Shown one piece after another: positions 1 through 6,952 of a stretch of DNA of 22,781 nucleotides. A model generated the notes under the pieces. The model did not search any database. It saw only the letters and a program-made list of their open reading frames with translations, and had not been told where the DNA came from. Numbering within the stretch: position 1 is the stretch's first letter; every line of letters begins with the position of its first letter. The stretch lies in contig CAYWGR010000089.1 of assembly GCA_964458015.1 (NCBI GenBank), positions 1 to 22,781 on the forward strand, in the 5' to 3' direction. Origin of the DNA: CAYWGR01 sp964458015. GTDB lineage: Bacteria > Planctomycetota > Planctomycetia > Pirellulales > Thermoguttaceae. A program made the position numbers and the translations under genes.

Positions 1-495
1 CGCGTCGGTGATTTGTGTATCGGAAAGACGAAGCCGCTTGAGCCGCGGCAACCGCGACAGATGCTCAATCCCCGCGTCGGTGATGGCCGTGTTCGAGGCG
101 AGCACTTCTTCCAGGGCCGCCATCTTCGCAACCGCTACAAGACCGGCGTCGGTGATCTTAGTTTCATCCAAGGCCAACGATTTCAGTTTTGCAAGCGAGG
201 CGAACGCGCCAAGGTCGGCGTCGGTCACCGGTTGGCGAGCAAGTTTTAAGCTTTTCAGCTCGGTCAATGCGGCCAGTTGAGCAAAATGGAACGCATCTGG
301 CTTTGCTTTCGAGAAATCGACCGCCACGACCTTGCCATGATCGTCCAACTTCACGGCCGCGCCCATGCCTCGCAGTTTTTCAAGCACTTCCGCCGCATTC
401 GGCGATGCTTCGGCCGCTTCCAGGGTAGACTGCTGTGCAAAAATGCCAGCAGCCATCGAAAAAACAATCAGAGCCGTTCCGCCAAGATGTTTCAT
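1..495 (-). CDS. Secreted leucine-rich repeat protein, N-terminal part (3' end outside window)
   Basis: The minus strand reads open from the left edge to an ATG at 495, with an alternative ATG at 501. The product begins MKHLGGTALIVFSMAAGIFAQQ, a plausible signal peptide with a cut after the Ala-Gln region, so the protein is probably exported. About 45 residues later a leucine-rich repeat series starts, with repeated units of the form L-x-L-x-x-T-x-ITDAGL (ITDAGI, ITDAGL, VTDADL and ITDA at the edge), each about 23-24 residues. This TDAGL repeat type is common in planctomycete surface proteins and usually serves protein binding; no enzymatic domain is visible in the part present. It lies 125 bp beyond the hcp stop on the same strand, behind a terminator-like hairpin, so it is probably its own transcript. 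The Shine-Dalgarno is weak, so the choice between 495 and 501 is uncertain. Confidence 0.8.
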   Translation of the reverse strand, partial: MKHLGGTALIVFSMAAGIFAQQSTLEAAEASPNAAEVLEKLRGMGAAVKLDDHGKVVAVDFSKAKPDAFHFAQLAALTELKSLKLARQPVTDADLGAFASLAKLKSLALDETKITDAGLVAVAKMAALEEVLASNTAITDAGIEHLSRLPRLKRLRLSDTQITDA

Positions 496-534
496 AAGCA
501 TGGTTGATTTCGCTTTCCGAAAAACCAGGTAGGG

Positions 535-581
535 AAAACAGCAGCAGGGCGAGCCCGCCTCTCAGCTTGGCCCGCCCTGTT
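535..581 (-). terminator. Intrinsic terminator downstream of hcp
   Basis: Read on the minus strand, the arms at 569-581 and 543-555 pair over about 13 bp (core AGGGCGGGCC with GGCTCGCCCT, including G-U pairs). A short T-tract at 538-535 follows two or three bases later. It lies 40 bp past the hcp stop. The T-tract is short (four), so termination strength is uncertain. Confidence 0.55.
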
Positions 582-620
582 ATTGTGATCGCCGGAGCGG
601 CTTTTTGCAAGATATGCAAC

Positions 621-2267
621 TTACCCAAGAATGGCCTTCAAATCGGCTTCCGGCGTTGTGATCGGAGCGATTCCGAACTTTTCAACCAAGGTGTGAAGCA
701 CCGGCGGCGTCACGAACGCCGGCAAACTGGGACCAAGGCGGATATTCCTAATGCCCAAGTACAACAGCGTCAGCAGAATGGCCACGGCCTTCTGCTCGTA
801 CCAGCTTAAAACCATCGACAGCGGTAGTTGGTTCACGTCGCAATGGAACGCCTCGGCCAGGGCCGTGGCGATTTTAACGGCCGAGTAGGCATCATTGCAC
901 TGCCCCATGTCGAGCAACCGCGGGATGCCGTCGATCGAGCCGAACTCTAGCTTGTTGAAGCGATACTTGCCGCAGGCCAGGGTAAGGATAACGCAATCTT
1001 TCGGCACTTGTTGTGCGAACTCGGTATAGTAATTGCGGCCCGACTTGGCTCCGTCGCAACCGCCGACCAGGAAGAAATGGCGAATCTGCTTGCTCTTCAC
1101 GGCCTCGATAACGCGATCGGCGACGCCTAACACGGCATGATGCCCAAAGCCGACGGTGATTTTTCGCTCGGGCACATCCTCGGTGAAGCCTGGGGCGGCC
1201 AATGCCGCTTCGATCACCGGCGAGTAATCGCGGTCGGACCCGATATGCCGCACACCGGGCCATGCCACGAGTCCGCTCGTGAAAATCCGGCTGGAATAGG
1301 TCTCCTTCGGACGCTGGATGCAGTTCGTCGTCATCAGGATCGCACCGGGAAACGCATCGAACTCGTCGCGTTGGTCTTGCCATGCGCCGCCGTAATTGCC
1401 TACCAGGTGCTTGTATTTCTTCAGCTTGGGATAAGCATGGCAAGGCAGCATTTCGCCATGCGTGTAAACGTTGATCCCGCGCCCTTCGGTCTGACGGAGC
1501 AACTCGGCCAGATCCAACAGATCGTGGCCGGAAACGCAGATGCACTTGCCTTGCACGGGCGTCACGCGAACCTGGGTAGGCTCGGGATTGCCATAAGCGC
1601 CTGTGTTCGCCGCATCGAGCAACTGCATGACCTGAAGATTCAGCTTGCCGGTCTTCATTGCCCAATCGAGAAGTTGATCGACCGTCGGATGCGGCAGAGT
1701 AAGGAAATCGAGCGCTGCATGGAATGCGGCATAGATGGCCGGATCCTCGTGTTCGAGAATGAAAGCGTGGTTGGCATACGCCGCCGCGCCTTTGAGACCG
1801 TAGAGGATCAGTTCCTGAAGGCCAGTCACGTCGGGCCCCAACTGCACTTGGCGCTGCGCGAGCGTGAGCTCCTCGCCTTGCCGAACGAGTCCAGCAAGAT
1901 CGGCGGCGGGTTGCCATGCGGCGGGTCCTTCAAGAACATCGGCCTGTTTGCCTGCCCGGGCGCTGGCCAATTCGTACAACTGTTTGGCCTGCTGCCGAAT
2001 CCGTACGGCTTCCTTCAGATGATGTTCAAGCCGCAGCGGATCAAAGTCAACGTTAGTGACCGTGGCGAACAGGAATTCGAGAACGGCGTGATCAATTTCC
2101 GAGTCGGCGGCGCCCAATTCGGCCGCCCGATGGGCGTACATCGAGATGCCCTTCGCGGCATAGACCAATAGGTCTTGCAACGCTGCCGTGTTGGGATCCT
2201 TGCCGCAGACGCCGAACGCCGTGCAGCCAGTTCCCTTTGAAGTCTGTTCGCATTGATAACAAAACAT
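621..2267 (-). CDS. hcp: Hybrid cluster protein (hydroxylamine reductase / NO reductase), class I
   Basis: This is a 548-residue cytoplasmic Fe-S protein, the usual length for class I Hcp. The N-terminus has Cys3, Cys6, Cys15 and Cys21 (C-x2-C-x8-C-x5-C), the [4Fe-4S] spacing typical of class I rather than the wider [2Fe-2S] spacing of enterobacterial class II. All expected ligands of the hybrid Fe-S-O cluster are recognisable in order: His in CVSGHDL, Glu in THGEMLPCHAYP, then Cys in TTNCIQRP, VGGCDGAKSGR, LACGKYRF and MGQCNDAY, and Glu in SWYEQKAV. Family members reduce NO and hydroxylamine and act in nitrosative-stress defence or protein S-nitrosylation. I chose the ATG at 2267 because the protein must begin MFCYQC and AGGAG lies just upstream; the open frame extends 22 codons further but has no family support. 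It is divergent from a Crp/Fnr regulator, with an FNR-type box between them. No electron-donor gene (hcr) is adjacent. Confidence 0.96.
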   Translation of the reverse strand: MFCYQCEQTSKGTGCTAFGVCGKDPNTAALQDLLVYAAKGISMYAHRAAELGAADSEIDHAVLEFLFATVTNVDFDPLRLEHHLKEAVRIRQQAKQLYELASARAGKQADVLEGPAAWQPAADLAGLVRQGEELTLAQRQVQLGPDVTGLQELILYGLKGAAAYANHAFILEHEDPAIYAAFHAALDFLTLPHPTVDQLLDWAMKTGKLNLQVMQLLDAANTGAYGNPEPTQVRVTPVQGKCICVSGHDLLDLAELLRQTEGRGINVYTHGEMLPCHAYPKLKKYKHLVGNYGGAWQDQRDEFDAFPGAILMTTNCIQRPKETYSSRIFTSGLVAWPGVRHIGSDRDYSPVIEAALAAPGFTEDVPERKITVGFGHHAVLGVADRVIEAVKSKQIRHFFLVGGCDGAKSGRNYYTEFAQQVPKDCVILTLACGKYRFNKLEFGSIDGIPRLLDMGQCNDAYSAVKIATALAEAFHCDVNQLPLSMVLSWYEQKAVAILLTLLYLGIRNIRLGPSLPAFVTPPVLHTLVEKFGIAPITTPEADLKAILG

Positions 2268-2384
2268 TGTAAATACTCCTGTTTTCCTTGCAGCACAAAG
2301 TATGTAGGCAATAAATAAGGCATCGCCGATCAACGGTTTGCGTCGGCTGCCTCTCGACCTACCCTACTGGAATGTTGGTTCGTA

Positions 2385-2434
2385 CTGTAGAATCATACCG
2401 CATCGGGGAACCCCGATCCTTGATCTGGATCAAG
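2385..2434 (-). promoter_or_regulatory. FNR/DNR-type operator and class II promoter for hcp
   Basis: TTGAT at 2420-2424 and ATCAA at 2429-2433 are separated by CTGG, a perfect FNR/DNR consensus extended by one C/G pair on each side. On the minus strand a TATGAT -10 hexamer occupies 2397-2392, placing the transcription start near 2385. The centre of the box (2426.5) is then exactly at -41.5, the classical class II activation distance, with no separate -35 needed. The 5' leader to hcp would be about 118 nt. The same box lies 67 bp upstream of the regulator ATG, so autoregulation is possible, but no good -10 is seen in that direction. Confidence 0.8.
2402..2417. promoter_or_regulatory. Second inverted repeat in the hcp promoter spacer (possible operator)
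   Basis: Seven-base arms ATCGGGG and CCCCGAT flank a 2-base centre. The repeat sits directly beside the FNR-type box and between it and the proposed hcp -10, at about -17 to -32. A protein bound here would occlude RNA polymerase, so it could be a repressor operator. It has the right size for one, but no cognate regulator is identified; chance or a short hairpin remains possible. Confidence 0.4.
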
Positions 2435-2493
2435 ACGAGTCAGAAATTTTCCACTTTCTTGGGGCTGCCGCTAGATAGCCCCCCCGCCGAAAC

Positions 2494-3186
2494 ATGAACA
2501 TCGTAGATATTCTCCACCATTGCAGCCTGTTTTCCGCCATCGAACCGGCCGGCTTTCAGCGGCTGGCCGCCATGGCCCGGCTGTGCCAGTTTCGCAAGGG
2601 ACAAGTGATTTTTCGCGAAAACGAGCTTTGTCCCGGCGTGTACATCGTCGGCCAGGGTCAGGTCCGAGTGTTCAAGACAGGGGCCGGCGGCAAGGAACAC
2701 GTTCTGCATATGGTCGAGCCGGGCGGCACATTTGCCGAGGTGGCGGCCATCGGCGATTTCCCCCTGCCTGCCGCGGCCGAGGCCATGAAAAAAACCACCT
2801 GCCTCCTGCTGCCCGCCGAACGATTCCGCAAAACACTGGCCGACGACCACGCCCTGTGCCAAGGCATGATGACCAGCCTCACGGTTTGGGTGCGTCAGTT
2901 GGTCGGGCTCATCGAAGACATCACGCTGCGCGATGCCGCCGGCCGCGTGGCCCGCTATCTTCTCGACCTTGCCAAACAACAAGGCAAAACCGACGGTACG
3001 GTCAAGCTGCCGGGCCTGAAGCGCTATGTCGCCAGCCACTTGAACCTGACCAGCGAAACCTTTTCCCGCACATTGCGCCGGCTGGTCGAGGCAGGCCTCG
3101 TCGCCGAGGTCGATAGCAACCGGGTACAACTGCTGCATCCCAAAAAACTCCGCCAAACGGCCGAAGGGCTGTTTCCGAAGCTGTAA
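2494..3186 (+). CDS. Crp/Fnr-family transcriptional regulator, probable NO- or redox-responsive activator of hcp
   Basis: The 230-residue protein has an N-terminal cyclic-nucleotide-binding-like beta barrel (about residues 10-120, with GxxFAEVAAIGD), a long dimerisation helix (about 125-150) and a C-terminal helix-turn-helix. The recognition helix SETFSRTLRRL places Glu188, Ser191 and Arg192 in the E-x-x-S-R pattern that FNR-type proteins use to read TTGAT half-sites, which matches the box found upstream. Cysteines (about 10, 31, 46, 103 and 122) do not form the clustered N-terminal Fe-S motif of FNR, so oxygen sensing by a [4Fe-4S] cluster is unlikely. A haem/NO sensor of the DNR or HcpR kind is the better guess, because HcpR-type regulators are typically found beside hcp. 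No clear Shine-Dalgarno precedes the ATG. Family assignment is firm; the signal is inferred. Confidence 0.9.
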   Translation: MNIVDILHHCSLFSAIEPAGFQRLAAMARLCQFRKGQVIFRENELCPGVYIVGQGQVRVFKTGAGGKEHVLHMVEPGGTFAEVAAIGDFPLPAAAEAMKKTTCLLLPAERFRKTLADDHALCQGMMTSLTVWVRQLVGLIEDITLRDAAGRVARYLLDLAKQQGKTDGTVKLPGLKRYVASHLNLTSETFSRTLRRLVEAGLVAEVDSNRVQLLHPKKLRQTAEGLFPKL

Positions 3187-3258
3187 TTTTACCCAAGGAA
3201 CTTTTACTGCTATCCGCGCGTCTAATGCTAATGTCACTCTGAACCAAGAGAAACCACA

Positions 3259-3909
3259 ATGGGGATGCTAACCGGCATCATCGCTCTACTGCTGTTGATC
3301 GGCTGCCTTGCATTGGCCGGCGGTTGCTCGGGCCAGTCGAGCTGCCCGCCGCCAGTGGTCGTATCGGCCAAGGGGATGCAATCGCTCGATCGTGCGGCGA
3401 TTTGGACTATGTTGAAACGATTGGCCGACACGCCACCGCCAAATACTCTCTCGAAGGGGGCGATGTGTTACGATGTAATGAGCCCACCTCGGCGGGCTGA
3501 TTATGTGTGCCCCAAGTGCGGCGAGCGAACGTTGTACGATGACAGCAAACTAGAGGCCAAGAAGCGGTTCAAGGAGGGCGTTTCCAGAATCGTTGGTGAA
3601 GAGATACCGGGTTGCCGCCGCGAAATTACCGAAATTCGCAAGGTAGCCGGCGATGTATTCGTATTAGATGAATCGCAGTTTTGTCGCAAGTGCAGCCCAA
3701 CGATTGCCGAACCAAAACTCGTACTTCATATTGCCTACGAAGATGGCAAAACCCGCGATATCGAGAAGGTTACTGCATTCGATCTGCAACTGTTGCGAGA
3801 ATTTATGGGGGGCAGTGTAGTGCATAAGAACTCGCAGGACTGGGAAACCCCGCTCAAGGATTCCTTGCCGCGGTTGCAGGAGTTGTTGGGTGTTGAATTG
3901 GAAAAGTAA
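3259..3909 (+). CDS. Cysteine-rich secreted/lipoprotein, paralogue 1 of the radical SAM operon
   Basis: This protein has 216 residues and no known family that I recognise. The N-terminus is a hydrophobic signal (GIIALLLLIGCLALAGGCSG) with two candidate lipidation cysteines, so it is probably an exported lipoprotein. The body has conserved cysteines in a zinc-ribbon-like arrangement: a single Cys in AMCYDV, then YVCPKCGERTLY, GCRREI and FCRKCSP. A shared C-terminal segment ends LPRLQELLGVEL. The next gene is a clear paralogue with the same six cysteines in the same order. It starts 72 bp after the Crp/Fnr gene, with no visible terminator between, and is followed 21 bp later by the paralogue. 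Metal binding through the CxxC pairs, or modification by the downstream radical SAM enzyme, are both possible. The Shine-Dalgarno is weak (AAGAG about 10 bases upstream); an ATG at 3265 is an alternative start. Confidence 0.85.
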   Translation: MGMLTGIIALLLLIGCLALAGGCSGQSSCPPPVVVSAKGMQSLDRAAIWTMLKRLADTPPPNTLSKGAMCYDVMSPPRRADYVCPKCGERTLYDDSKLEAKKRFKEGVSRIVGEEIPGCRREITEIRKVAGDVFVLDESQFCRKCSPTIAEPKLVLHIAYEDGKTRDIEKVTAFDLQLLREFMGGSVVHKNSQDWETPLKDSLPRLQELLGVELEK

Positions 3910-3930
3910 TCGCTACTTTTGGAGTATCGC

Positions 3931-4593
3931 ATGGGAACTTTCGCCGGGATCATCGCCGTAACGTTGCTGCTAGCTTGGCTCATGCTGGCCGGTGGCGGCT
4001 GCTCGCGCAATGCATCCGAGACGCCGCCGGCCATCGCTCCGCCGCCGGTTGTTCTGACGGAAAAGATGAAGTCGCTGGATCGTGCGGCAGTTCGGGCGAT
4101 GCTCAAACGATTGGTTGACTCGCCTGCACCAAAAATAACTGTGTTTGGCGCAACCTGTTACAAGACAGTGGGGCCACCTGATCGAATCGATTATGTTTGT
4201 CCGAAATGCGGCGAGCGGACGCTTTATGTTAGGCACAGGCAAGGGCTGCCGGACGATCCTGTGGTGTGGATTGTTGACAAAGAGTTGCCTGCGTGTCGTC
4301 GTGAGTTTCAGGAGCTGCACAAGGTAGCACATGATGCCATTGAATTCGACGAATCGCAGTTTTGCCGCAAGTGTTCGCCCAAGGTGACTTTGCCCAAGAT
4401 AACGATTCACGTGACCTATGAGGGCGGAAAAGCCCGGGACGTTGAAAAAGTAACCGCCGCTGATCTGCGAATGTTGCGAGAGTTTTTTGCCGGGGACTTG
4501 ATCCATCATGGATTTCAGGACGAGAAAACGCCGCTGCAAAAGTCTCTGCCGCGTCTGCAAGAACTGCTGGGAGTGAAGCTGGATGAGCAATAA
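3931..4593 (+). CDS. Cysteine-rich lipoprotein, paralogue 2 of the radical SAM operon
   Basis: A 220-residue protein, homologous along its full length to the preceding gene. The ATG at 3931 has GGAG at 3921-3924; a TTG at 3919 is in frame but overlaps that ribosome-binding site. The N-terminal membrane segment ends LMLAGGGCSR, a plausible lipobox region. Conserved with the paralogue are TCYK, YVCPKCGERTLY, ACRREF, DESQFCRKCSP and the C-terminal segment LPRLQELLGVKL, while the linker between the first CxxC and the CRR motif differs strongly. Keeping all six cysteines while the linker diverges points to selection on the cysteine scaffold. Its last 11 bases overlap the radical SAM gene, implying translational coupling. 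No function is known to me. Confidence 0.88.
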   Translation: MGTFAGIIAVTLLLAWLMLAGGGCSRNASETPPAIAPPPVVLTEKMKSLDRAAVRAMLKRLVDSPAPKITVFGATCYKTVGPPDRIDYVCPKCGERTLYVRHRQGLPDDPVVWIVDKELPACRREFQELHKVAHDAIEFDESQFCRKCSPKVTLPKITIHVTYEGGKARDVEKVTAADLRMLREFFAGDLIHHGFQDEKTPLQKSLPRLQELLGVKLDEQ

Positions 4594-5674
4594 TACGACG
4601 ACCGTGAATTCTCGATTGGCCCCCTCGTTTCTGCCAGCGACCGGCGTGCTGGAGATGACGTATCGGTGCAATCATCGATGTCTGTTTTGCTCTTGCCCTT
4701 GGGAAAATCCGGCGGGCGGGTTTGCGCGGCTCGAGGAGTTGTCGGTTGCCCAGTGGAAAGACGCAATCCGCACGCTCGTCGGCATGGGCGTAAGCCAGTT
4801 GGCCTTCACCGGCGGCGAGCCGCTGCTGAAAGAAGGGCTGTTCGAGATCATCGAATACGCCGCCACACTGACCGCAGAATATGTTGAAAGCGGCGACGAT
4901 GGATTGCAATCGCGCCACGCACCGCCGAAGCTCTATCTGCTCTCCAATGGAACCGCCGTCGATAAAAAAGTGCTGGAGTTCTGCAAACAACACGGCATTC
5001 AACTGAGCATGAGCTTGCCCGGGCTGACCACCTATCGCGAACACACCGGCGCGGGCGATCCCGATCATGTGCTGCGCATGTTTCGCGAGGCCGAGCTACT
5101 GGGCGTTGCCACCGTAGCGGGCGTGACAGTTACGCGGAAAAACATCGACGAACTGCATGCCACGCTGGCTGCGGCGTTTCTGGCAGGTGCTGGGCAGTTG
5201 CTGATGAATCGTTTTTTGCCCGGGGGACGCGGATTGCAACACGCCGACGCTCTGACGCTCGACCGCCAACAGATCGGCCAGATGCTCGATACGGCCGAAG
5301 AGATCCTTCGCGATGCCAACCGCTTCGGAAGCGTCGGCACGGAGTTGCCCCGGTGTATCGTCGATCAAACGCGCTACGAGCGCCTCGAAGTCGGCACTCG
5401 CTGCTCGGCCGCAACCGGCTTCTTCGTCGTCGATCCGTCCGGCTACGTTCGGGTGTGCAACCATTCGCCCACGCGGCTGAACCACATTGACGAGATCGAG
5501 AAGGTCAAAACGCACCCCTACTGGCGACGCTTTACGCAGAAAGAATACCTTCCGACCGCCTGCTTCGGCTGCGCGTCGATGGGCCAATGCGACGGCGGCT
5601 GTCGCGAGGCCGCCCACGTGGTCTTCAACGACGTTGCCGCCCCCGATCCACTGATTTCGGCAAATATGGGGTAG
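4583..5674 (+). CDS. Radical SAM enzyme with SPASM-type C-terminal Fe-S domain
   Basis: A 363-residue radical SAM protein. Cys29, Cys33 and Cys36 (RCNHRCLFC) form the C-x3-C-x2-C site for the SAM-binding [4Fe-4S] cluster, and GGEP at 77-80 binds the SAM amino group. The C-terminus has C-x12-G-x4-C (GTRCS to VRVCNHS) followed by C-x2-C-x5-C-x3-C (ACFGCASMGQCDGGC), the SPASM auxiliary-cluster signature; the usual final cysteine after this block is absent. SPASM enzymes mostly modify peptides or proteins (PqqE, anaerobic sulfatase maturase, RiPP maturases). The ATG overlaps the end of the preceding cysteine-rich protein gene by 11 bases, so that protein or its paralogue may be substrate or partner. 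No sulfatase and no short precursor peptide gene is seen nearby. The stop codon lies within a small GGGTAG/CTACCC hairpin. Confidence 0.92.
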   Translation: MSNNTTTVNSRLAPSFLPATGVLEMTYRCNHRCLFCSCPWENPAGGFARLEELSVAQWKDAIRTLVGMGVSQLAFTGGEPLLKEGLFEIIEYAATLTAEYVESGDDGLQSRHAPPKLYLLSNGTAVDKKVLEFCKQHGIQLSMSLPGLTTYREHTGAGDPDHVLRMFREAELLGVATVAGVTVTRKNIDELHATLAAAFLAGAGQLLMNRFLPGGRGLQHADALTLDRQQIGQMLDTAEEILRDANRFGSVGTELPRCIVDQTRYERLEVGTRCSAATGFFVVDPSGYVRVCNHSPTRLNHIDEIEKVKTHPYWRRFTQKEYLPTACFGCASMGQCDGGCREAAHVVFNDVAAPDPLISANMG

Positions 5675-5698
5675 ACCGAGCATTAGCGAGCCCTACCC
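5669..5698 (+). repeat. Small hairpin at the end of the radical SAM gene
   Basis: GGGTAG at 5669-5674 pairs with CTACCC at 5693-5698; the stop codon is inside the left arm. The interior (ACCGAGCATTAGCGAG) resembles the GTAGGG...TCGAGC...AGCGA dispersed repeat seen elsewhere in this window. There is no T-tract, so it is not a classical terminator. Confidence 0.4.
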
Positions 5699-5748
5699 AA
5701 TGCACACTAGAAAACAACGTCAATCAGGGGGAAACAGAAGAGAGTTGC

Positions 5749-5817
5749 GGAACACTAATCATCGCTAATTGACACGAATTCACACAGTTAGCGGAGATTA
5801 GCGAGTATCAGTGTTCC
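5749..5817. repeat. Imperfect long inverted repeat (MITE-like or hairpin element)
   Basis: Arms of 21 nt at 5749-5769 and 5797-5817 match at 18 positions, each running from GGAACACT at the outside to CGCTAAT inside, around a 27-nt centre that is itself rich in TTAGCG and CACGAATT. The element lies in the 381-bp gene-free stretch 5675-6055. It has no coding capacity, which suits a non-autonomous mobile repeat or a dispersed hairpin. Confidence 0.6.
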
Positions 5818-5882
5818 CTTCTAACGCCCTTTTGAGCAAGCAGTTTAAGCCTTCGTTTTTCTAAGTTGGTTCGTATGGGGTC

Positions 5883-5903
5883 GATGGCCCGCCATTTTGC
5901 GAG
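5883..5903 (+). repeat. Partial copy of the GATGGCCCGCCAT dispersed repeat
   Basis: This 21-nt stretch differs at one base from the segment GATGGCCCGCCATTGTGCGAG found twice at 19509-19529 and 19558-19578. The preceding ATGGGGTCGATGG looks like a decayed left half of the same unit. Confidence 0.6.
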
Positions 5904-5970
5904 AAATTCATCGTTCGTTCGCCCCGTCCTACCGAAAACCGATCAGCCCTACCCCCTGTAGATGCGACGG

Positions 5971-6000
5971 TTGCCGCGCCCGCTGTTTTTCGGCTATAAT
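5971..6000 (+). promoter_or_regulatory. Sigma-70-type promoter of the hydroxypyruvate-isomerase-like gene
   Basis: TTGCCG at 5971-5976 and a consensus TATAAT at 5995-6000 are separated by 18 bases. The predicted start is near 6007, leaving a leader of about 50 nt before the ATG at 6056. Confidence 0.6.
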
Positions 6001-6055
6001 AAGGAGACGTCCTACCTTGATCGTCCATCCCGTTTTTCCTTCCCTGGAGCCTGAT

Positions 6056-6952
6056 ATGAAAGAAAAGCATCTTGATGCCGCTCGTACTTTTTCGCGTCGC
6101 ACTTTACTAGGCGGCATGGCCGGCGCCGCGGCCTTGGGAACTGCTTGGCCGTTGGGCAACTTGGCCTCGGCCGCCGAGCGGAAGGGCCGCATCAAACAGT
6201 CGGTCTGCCTGTGGTGCTACGGCGGATTCATGGGCCAGAACAAAATGGATCTCGACCAATTCGCCGCCACTTGCGCGAAAATGGGGCTGCTTTCCATCGA
6301 ATTGACCAACCCCGACCAGTGGCCCACGCTGAAAAAACACGGCCTCATCTGTGCCATGTCGAACAGCCACGGGATTACCAAGGGCCTCAATCGCGTTGCA
6401 AATCACGACGAATGCTTGGCCGCCGTTCGCAAAAGCATCGACGTCACGGCCGACGCCGGATTTCCGAACGTGATCTGTTTTTCCGGCAATCGGGAAGGCA
6501 TGGACGATCAGGAAGGGCTGAAGAATTGCGTCACGGCGTTGAAAAAGATCGCCCCTTATGCCGAGCAAAAGAAAATCACCGTTTGCTTGGAGTACCTCAA
6601 CTCACACGACCACAAAGACTACATGGGCGATACGACCAAGTGGTGTGTTGACTTGGTCCATCAAGTCGGCTCGCCGCGCGTCAAGGTGCTTTACGATATC
6701 TACCACGCCGCGATGATGAAAGAAGATCCGTTGGCCGACATCCAGAAGCACGCCGATTGCTGGGGCCATTATCACACAGGCGGCGTCCCCGGCCGCAACG
6801 AAATCGACGAGACCCAAACGCTCGATTTCGCTAAACTGGCTCGCGCCATTGTGGACACCGGCTACCAGGGCTACCTGGGCCAGGAGTTTATTCCGAAGAA
6901 GCCCGACGCCCTGAAGAGCCTCGAACAGGCCGTCACGCTTTGCGACGTGTGA
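6056..6952 (+). CDS. Tat-exported hydroxypyruvate isomerase-like TIM-barrel protein
   Basis: A 298-residue member of the xylose-isomerase-like TIM-barrel (sugar phosphate isomerase/epimerase) superfamily. The N-terminus SRRTLLGGMAGAAALG is a twin-arginine signal, so the folded protein is exported. The barrel retains the residues expected for metal binding and catalysis in the hydroxypyruvate isomerase branch: Glu in VCLEYLNSHDH, Asp and His in LYDIYHA, His and Arg in HYHTGGVPGRNEID, and Glu in LGQEFIP near the end. Cytoplasmic Hyi converts hydroxypyruvate and tartronate semialdehyde. Export makes that substrate unlikely, so an oxidised sugar or glycoside is a better guess. I chose the ATG at 6056 because GGAG lies at 6046-6049 and the signal peptide starts there; the open frame continues upstream without support. 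It is probably monocistronic, from the promoter at 5971-6000. Confidence 0.88.
   Translation: MKEKHLDAARTFSRRTLLGGMAGAAALGTAWPLGNLASAAERKGRIKQSVCLWCYGGFMGQNKMDLDQFAATCAKMGLLSIELTNPDQWPTLKKHGLICAMSNSHGITKGLNRVANHDECLAAVRKSIDVTADAGFPNVICFSGNREGMDDQEGLKNCVTALKKIAPYAEQKKITVCLEYLNSHDHKDYMGDTTKWCVDLVHQVGSPRVKVLYDIYHAAMMKEDPLADIQKHADCWGHYHTGGVPGRNEIDETQTLDFAKLARAIVDTGYQGYLGQEFIPKKPDALKSLEQAVTLCDV

Noticed and set aside
1137..2171. Long open frame (344 codons) on the plus strand across hcp
   Set aside because: It is antisense to the well-supported hcp gene, has no family motif, and arises from GC-rich codon bias.
2440..3237. Open frame on the minus strand opposite the Crp/Fnr gene
   Set aside because: No motif, no start signal, and it fully overlaps a clear regulator gene.
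4583..5674. Anaerobic sulfatase maturase or PqqE
   Set aside because: No sulfatase or pqq gene is nearby, and the final SPASM cysteine is missing; only the broad radical SAM/SPASM assignment is justified.
5897..6055. Upstream extension of the hydroxypyruvate-isomerase-like gene
   Set aside because: It would place coding sequence over the consensus promoter and in front of a complete Tat signal; the GGAG before 6056 supports the shorter start.
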